From: Castanea sativa | Lineage: Eukaryota > Streptophyta > Magnoliopsida > Fagales > Fagaceae | NCBI RefSeq assembly: GCF_040712315.1 | Contig: NC_134016.1 | Coordinates: 3,077,501-3,141,500, forward strand | DNA length: 64,000 nt | Direction: 5' to 3' | Shown: in pieces, positions 60,519 through 64,000 of the stretch | Numbering within the stretch: the first letter of the stretch is position 1 | Layout of the letters: the number at the start of each line of letters is the position of its first letter | Made by a program: the position numbers and the translations under genes | The notes under the pieces: model-generated | The model's input: the letters and a program-made list of their open reading frames with translations, nothing else | The model's database searches: none | Told to the model about the DNA's origin: nothing

Positions 60519-60788
60519 ATGGCTATTCGTTTGCTTGGTATTGTACATGCTATGCACATTCTCCGCCGATCAAACTCATTTTCAAAACATGCAGCTTCAA
60601 AATCTTTAGATGTTCCAAAAGACTACCTTGCAGTATATGTTGGAGAAAGTGAAAAGAAGCGATTTGTGATTCCTATTTCGTTCTTGAACCAGCCCACATT
60701 TCAACAATTGCTAAACAAGGCCAAGGAACGGTTATTGTACGTCATTTTCTTTGTACATATTGTCATGAATTTTAGTGAAGGATTATGA
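60519..60788 (+). CDS. SAUR-like auxin-induced protein, C-terminus replaced
   Basis: The ATG at 60519 opens 89 codons. The first 72 residues are typical of the clustered SAUR10/15-like group: MAIRLLGIVHA, ILRRSNSF, SLDVPKDYLAVYVGE, KKRFVIPISFLNQPTFQQLL and NKAKE. Known members continue with EFGFDHPMGGLTIPC. Here the sequence instead reads RLLYVIFFVHIVMNF and stops. About 20-25 conserved residues are lost, and the tail is hydrophobic. SAURs bind and inhibit PP2C.D phosphatases and so promote cell expansion. Much of the domain is present, but the lost C-terminal part makes normal function doubtful. A Gln/Gly-to-Asp change (PKDYLAVYV for PKGYLAVYV) is also unusual. No intron is expected. Confidence 0.8.
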   Translation: MAIRLLGIVHAMHILRRSNSFSKHAASKSLDVPKDYLAVYVGESEKKRFVIPISFLNQPTFQQLLNKAKERLLYVIFFVHIVMNFSEGL

Positions 60789-62090
60789 ATTGGTTTAGTT
60801 TTAGAATTTGAGCTTCCCATCTACTATTGATAATGTATTTTATATGTGACAGGTGGAACTTTGTATTGATTATATATTGTGGGTTGAGGGTGGTTGTTTT
60901 CTTTTTAGATTTTATGTGTATCATTGCAGCTTTTTTGGAATTGTGGATTTGGGATGCACTATAGCTTTTTCTTTTTTCTTTTACGATTAAAAAGTTGGAT
61001 TCAAAGTCCCTTTTAAGGGTTATGTATTGTTTTGGCTTCAGAATTTGAAATTCCCATGTACTATTTATTATGCATTATTATTTTACTAATATTTTCCTGA
61101 CTTGCTATTTGAAATTGTCATGTAAGTTTTAATTGTTTAAAGTCAGATTTACAATGGGTTCATGTCTTGCCACAATTGGCATAGTGCTAAGTTACACACC
61201 TCTATTCTCCATTGGTGTTTTGAACTACTACTTGCAGACAAGGCAAACAGAGTCGACACATGGTTGTACCATACAGAATTCAAGCATACAAAGAATTCAA
61301 CCTGAACTCTTTGGAACCAAACACTTTGCCTTGCCACAATTTATTCTTAGTTTTAAATCCATGAGTTTTCTCTTGGTCAATACCAACAACAGCATTCTCA
61401 AATTACCCCTACGTCATGGATGGTTGCTCAACCTATGGAAGGGCCTCATCAGCTGGTTGTGGCATCAATACTACTCTACACAATTGAATCTTACAAGAAT
61501 AAGCGAAATAAAGAGAATATCATTAGTTAGTTAGCCATTATTTTCTTTTAAACATTTTGGTTGTAAAATTGAAATTGTCTTGCAAGATTTAGAGGGCGTT
61601 TGGATTGCGCGTCCACGTCCACGTTTTTTCCTCTCTTTTTTTTTACCCAACCGCATGTTTTGACTTTTCAGCAGTGAACAGTGCACGGATGCACTATTCA
61701 CGGGTCCCACAAATTTCACTTTTTAGCAACTTTTTCATTAAAAATGGGTCCCACAGTACTATTCATACATTTAAAAATTATTTTGCTACAGTGTTTTTAG
61801 TTTTCAATTTCAGTAAAATAAGTTCTATCCAAACAGACCCTTAGTTCGGTGTGATTCATTGTGGTTCTTAGGAATAGCATATTTGCTATTTAAAATTGTC
61901 AAGTAAATTTTAATTGCTTAAAATCAATTTTTTTTTTTTTTTTTTAGTCTCTCATAGCAAGGAAGTACACACAAGAAGTGATGTGAAAAAAATATTTTTT
62001 AAAATTTTTAGGGGACATTGGACACTACATGCTTAAATATACTAAGTTATTAAAGCAAAGCTCATTAATATATAAAACGACCCTGCGCAT
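60789..62090. other. Downstream of SAUR, no gene recognised
   Basis: The lost SAUR C-terminus is not found here in any frame. A 133-codon frame at 61133-61534 has no recognisable motif. A hAT-like MITE at 61593-61841 is listed separately. Confidence 0.45.
61593..61841. mobile_element. hAT-like MITE
   Basis: The ends AGGGCGTTTGGAT and ATCCAAACAGACCCT are inverted repeats. The interior has CAGTGAACAGTGCACG and ATGCACTATTCACGGG, typical of a common plant hAT MITE type. An 8-bp duplication could not be confirmed, so boundaries may be off by a few bases. Confidence 0.6.
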
Positions 62091-62097
62091 TGCGCGG

Positions 62098-63407
62098 GTT
62101 AAATATATATAAAAGCAGAGACCTCATGCGAGAGAGCATGAGGTTCTGCCATGTGGTGCACTCTATGAATAGAATTGAGATACTCTTAAGCCATATTAGA
62201 GATAAGAACAAATTTAAAAGTGGAGACTCTTTATTTCCTTTGGTTCAATGTTTCAAGACTAATTTTTATTACATTTTGTATTCAATGTTTTAAGATTACT
62301 ATTTATTTCATTTGGCTCAATGTCTCAAGACCTTCCATCTCTCACACACACAAAAAACTCTTTGCATTTTTATTCATCCTTTTCACTTTTGCTCCTTTAT
62401 ATACACATGTTCATAACCTTTCATATCATCCTATCTCAAATACACTTAGACAAAAAATGATGTCATTTAGCTTTGGCCTTTCAATGATACCTACACAACT
62501 CCAACGTTGCAGTATCATTTGATTGTAACCCGTATAAGTAGGCTATGACCAAGGAAGGGGGCTTGCATTTTTTATTCAGTGACAATAGTTTACGATTTTG
62601 ATGTTGAAGTCAGGCATTGTAGATTTTGTGAAGGTTATGATTCGCTTGGAGTCTTTGAGTGTTTGTGATTTTAATTTGGGAAAGTTATAACTGTATTTTA
62701 TTCTAGAACTAAAGAAAAATAAAAATAAACCTTCTAATTGATTATTTACGAAGTTAGCTTTTTTTTTTTTGTTAGAATTCATAATTTGTAGGTTTCTTTG
62801 TATGTAGCCATAGTGGTAAAAACAAAAATCGATGGTGACTTAAAAGTGTTTTTCGCTTTTTTTAAAAGGATACAGAAGCCCAACTAAAGTCAATTGAATT
62901 TTAATAAATGAATGTATTTTTAGCAAATTTCTCTTTATTTAATCACGGTCTCTTTATGTTGATACTTACAAATATTTTCCTTAATTCCATTGAGATAATT
63001 AATTGGGTGTTTATGATCAAGGTCTCCATATTTGATTGTGAGACTAGAGTGATTGAGAAAGTGTTTGTTAGATTGCTTAAATTTATGTAATTTTAGGATA
63101 TAAAAGTATTTTATATTTTAAATTCTTATTTGTAAATTTCAAAATCATTTAACCAATTTAAAAAATAAAATCTACTTTTAATGGTACATATTATAATATA
63201 TTATAATCTTACAATGTTATACAATTTTTTAAAATAAATTATGAATTAAAAAAATCAAGTTTCAAAGTATTTAACAATATTGTGGGCAGACATAAATATT
63301 ATACAACAAAATAAGTATTAAGTATTATATGTAGATTTTAATATACATCAAAATGATTTCAAATGAAATTGTAAAGTAATTCGCGTATCGCGCGGGATAT
63401 CATCTAG
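62098..63407 (+). mobile_element. Probable Helitron, 3' end clear, start tentative
   Basis: The right end CGCGTATCGCGCGGGATATCATCTAG has a CGCG-TAT-CGCG hairpin and a terminal CTAG followed by T. A candidate left end is TATATATAAAAGCAGAGACC near 62098, directly after GCGCATTGCGCGGG, which itself looks like the hairpin of another Helitron. No coding region. Confidence 0.5.
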
Positions 63408-64000
63408 TTTGTTTATTAAAAAGACTTAGAGTGCAATTATATTTGTATAGTAATATTAAATATAATTAATAGTAACTTTGGGCTTATCAAGAGTTGATAG
63501 ATAAGTCCAAAGCCCATTGGAACTAGAGTTTTATTTGTCCATTTTGGTCTCACTCCAAGCCACACACTAAAGTTTAACTGGGCTGGCCCAAAAGGATAAC
63601 CCAATTAGATAATCAGTTATTTATTTAATAAGATTTATTAAATAAAGTAATTGTCAAATGTAGAAAAATATACGTATGATTAAAAGAGAAAGATTCAAAA
63701 TTCTTTCTTAAGATACTTGGTTATTCACTTGAACAAATACGTATAGAACTAATTGAGAGACCATACATCTTGGGCACATTGTGGAATTGGAGTGAAGATT
63801 GAAAGTCTTCCTAAGTTTAATCTTTATTTGTTTTGAATTTTACCGCATCAAGGTACACTTTTCTTATTCTTTGTTTCTAAAAATCAAATGTTACATGTTA
63901 TCTCACACGAATGAAGTAGATCCATTTATTTCCGCTGCGTGTTTTTGTATGAAATACAAAATTGTATTTTCCATGTGTTTTTCAACATGAAGAAGAGCAA
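63408..64000. other. Window end, no gene recognised
   Basis: AT-rich sequence with short frames. The stretch AAGCCCATTGG ... CTGGGCTGGCCCAAAAG is reminiscent of retrotransposon leaders, but there is no partner repeat in the window. Confidence 0.4.

Noticed and set aside
60290..60652. 120-codon frame overlapping the SAUR start
   Set aside because: It runs through the SAUR leader in another frame and shows no conserved motif.
61133..61534. 133-codon frame downstream of SAUR
   Set aside because: No recognisable domain, no clear codon bias and no sign that it is an exon. It is treated as chance.

Overview
The window is plant nuclear DNA, most likely from a woody dicot. The evidence is spliced plant genes (a CC-type NLR, stearoyl-ACP desaturase, SAUR, a HAD hydrolase, a ribosomal protein L7a fragment) buried in transposable elements of every major plant class. 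Placement in Fagales is only an impression from the repeat families. No prokaryotic or organellar gene set, rRNA, tRNA gene or CRISPR array was seen. Most of the 64 kb is dead or dying sequence. Only two open frames could still encode a host protein: a shortened NLR (17894-19231) and a shortened SAUR (60519-60788).

Left third (1-17.8 kb). A complete Ty3/gypsy element of the Tat type (933-12136, 5-bp target duplication CACAC) carries a gag-pol frame with eight nonsense codons, a 151-bp tandem array, and an antisense gene with recognisable introns. Next to it lies a complete CACTA transposon (12313-17753, target duplication TTG) that has picked up part of a ribosomal protein L7a gene and exon-like pieces of at least one unidentified gene. 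The CACTA element ends 140 bp before the NLR start codon.

Middle (17.9-41 kb). The NLR has a clean in-frame internal deletion joining the kinase-2 motif directly to the last LRRs. A Mutator-like element (22128-22820) and a truncated second gypsy element (23842-25114) follow. A stearoyl-ACP desaturase gene on the minus strand (27302-34575) has been destroyed. It holds a full Ty1/copia element in one codon run, a 179-bp Mutator-type MITE in the same exon, and a TRIM in its intron, together with nonsense codons and a frameshift. Beyond it are a hAT-like element with TACCGGTAC repeats, a direct segmental duplication of about 1.1 kb marked by a small Helitron, and a second copy of the 179-bp MITE.

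Right third (43-64 kb). A HAD class IIA hydrolase gene on the minus strand (43007-55240) has introns filled by an RTE LINE, a SINE and an LTR-like insert. A 4.1-kb Helitron (51131-55222) sits inside the exon that encodes catalytic motif I, splitting the Asp-Gln-Phe-Gly run. This Helitron itself contains a Harbinger-type MITE (TTA duplication) and a SINE (14-bp duplication), so the order of events can be read. The last 9 kb hold the truncated SAUR gene, a hAT-like MITE and Helitron-like termini.

A theme across the window is that long retrotransposon frames survive with almost no frameshifts but many stop codons. Most stops sit where CAG, CAA, CGA or TGG would be expected. This is the pattern of C-to-T decay of methylated DNA.
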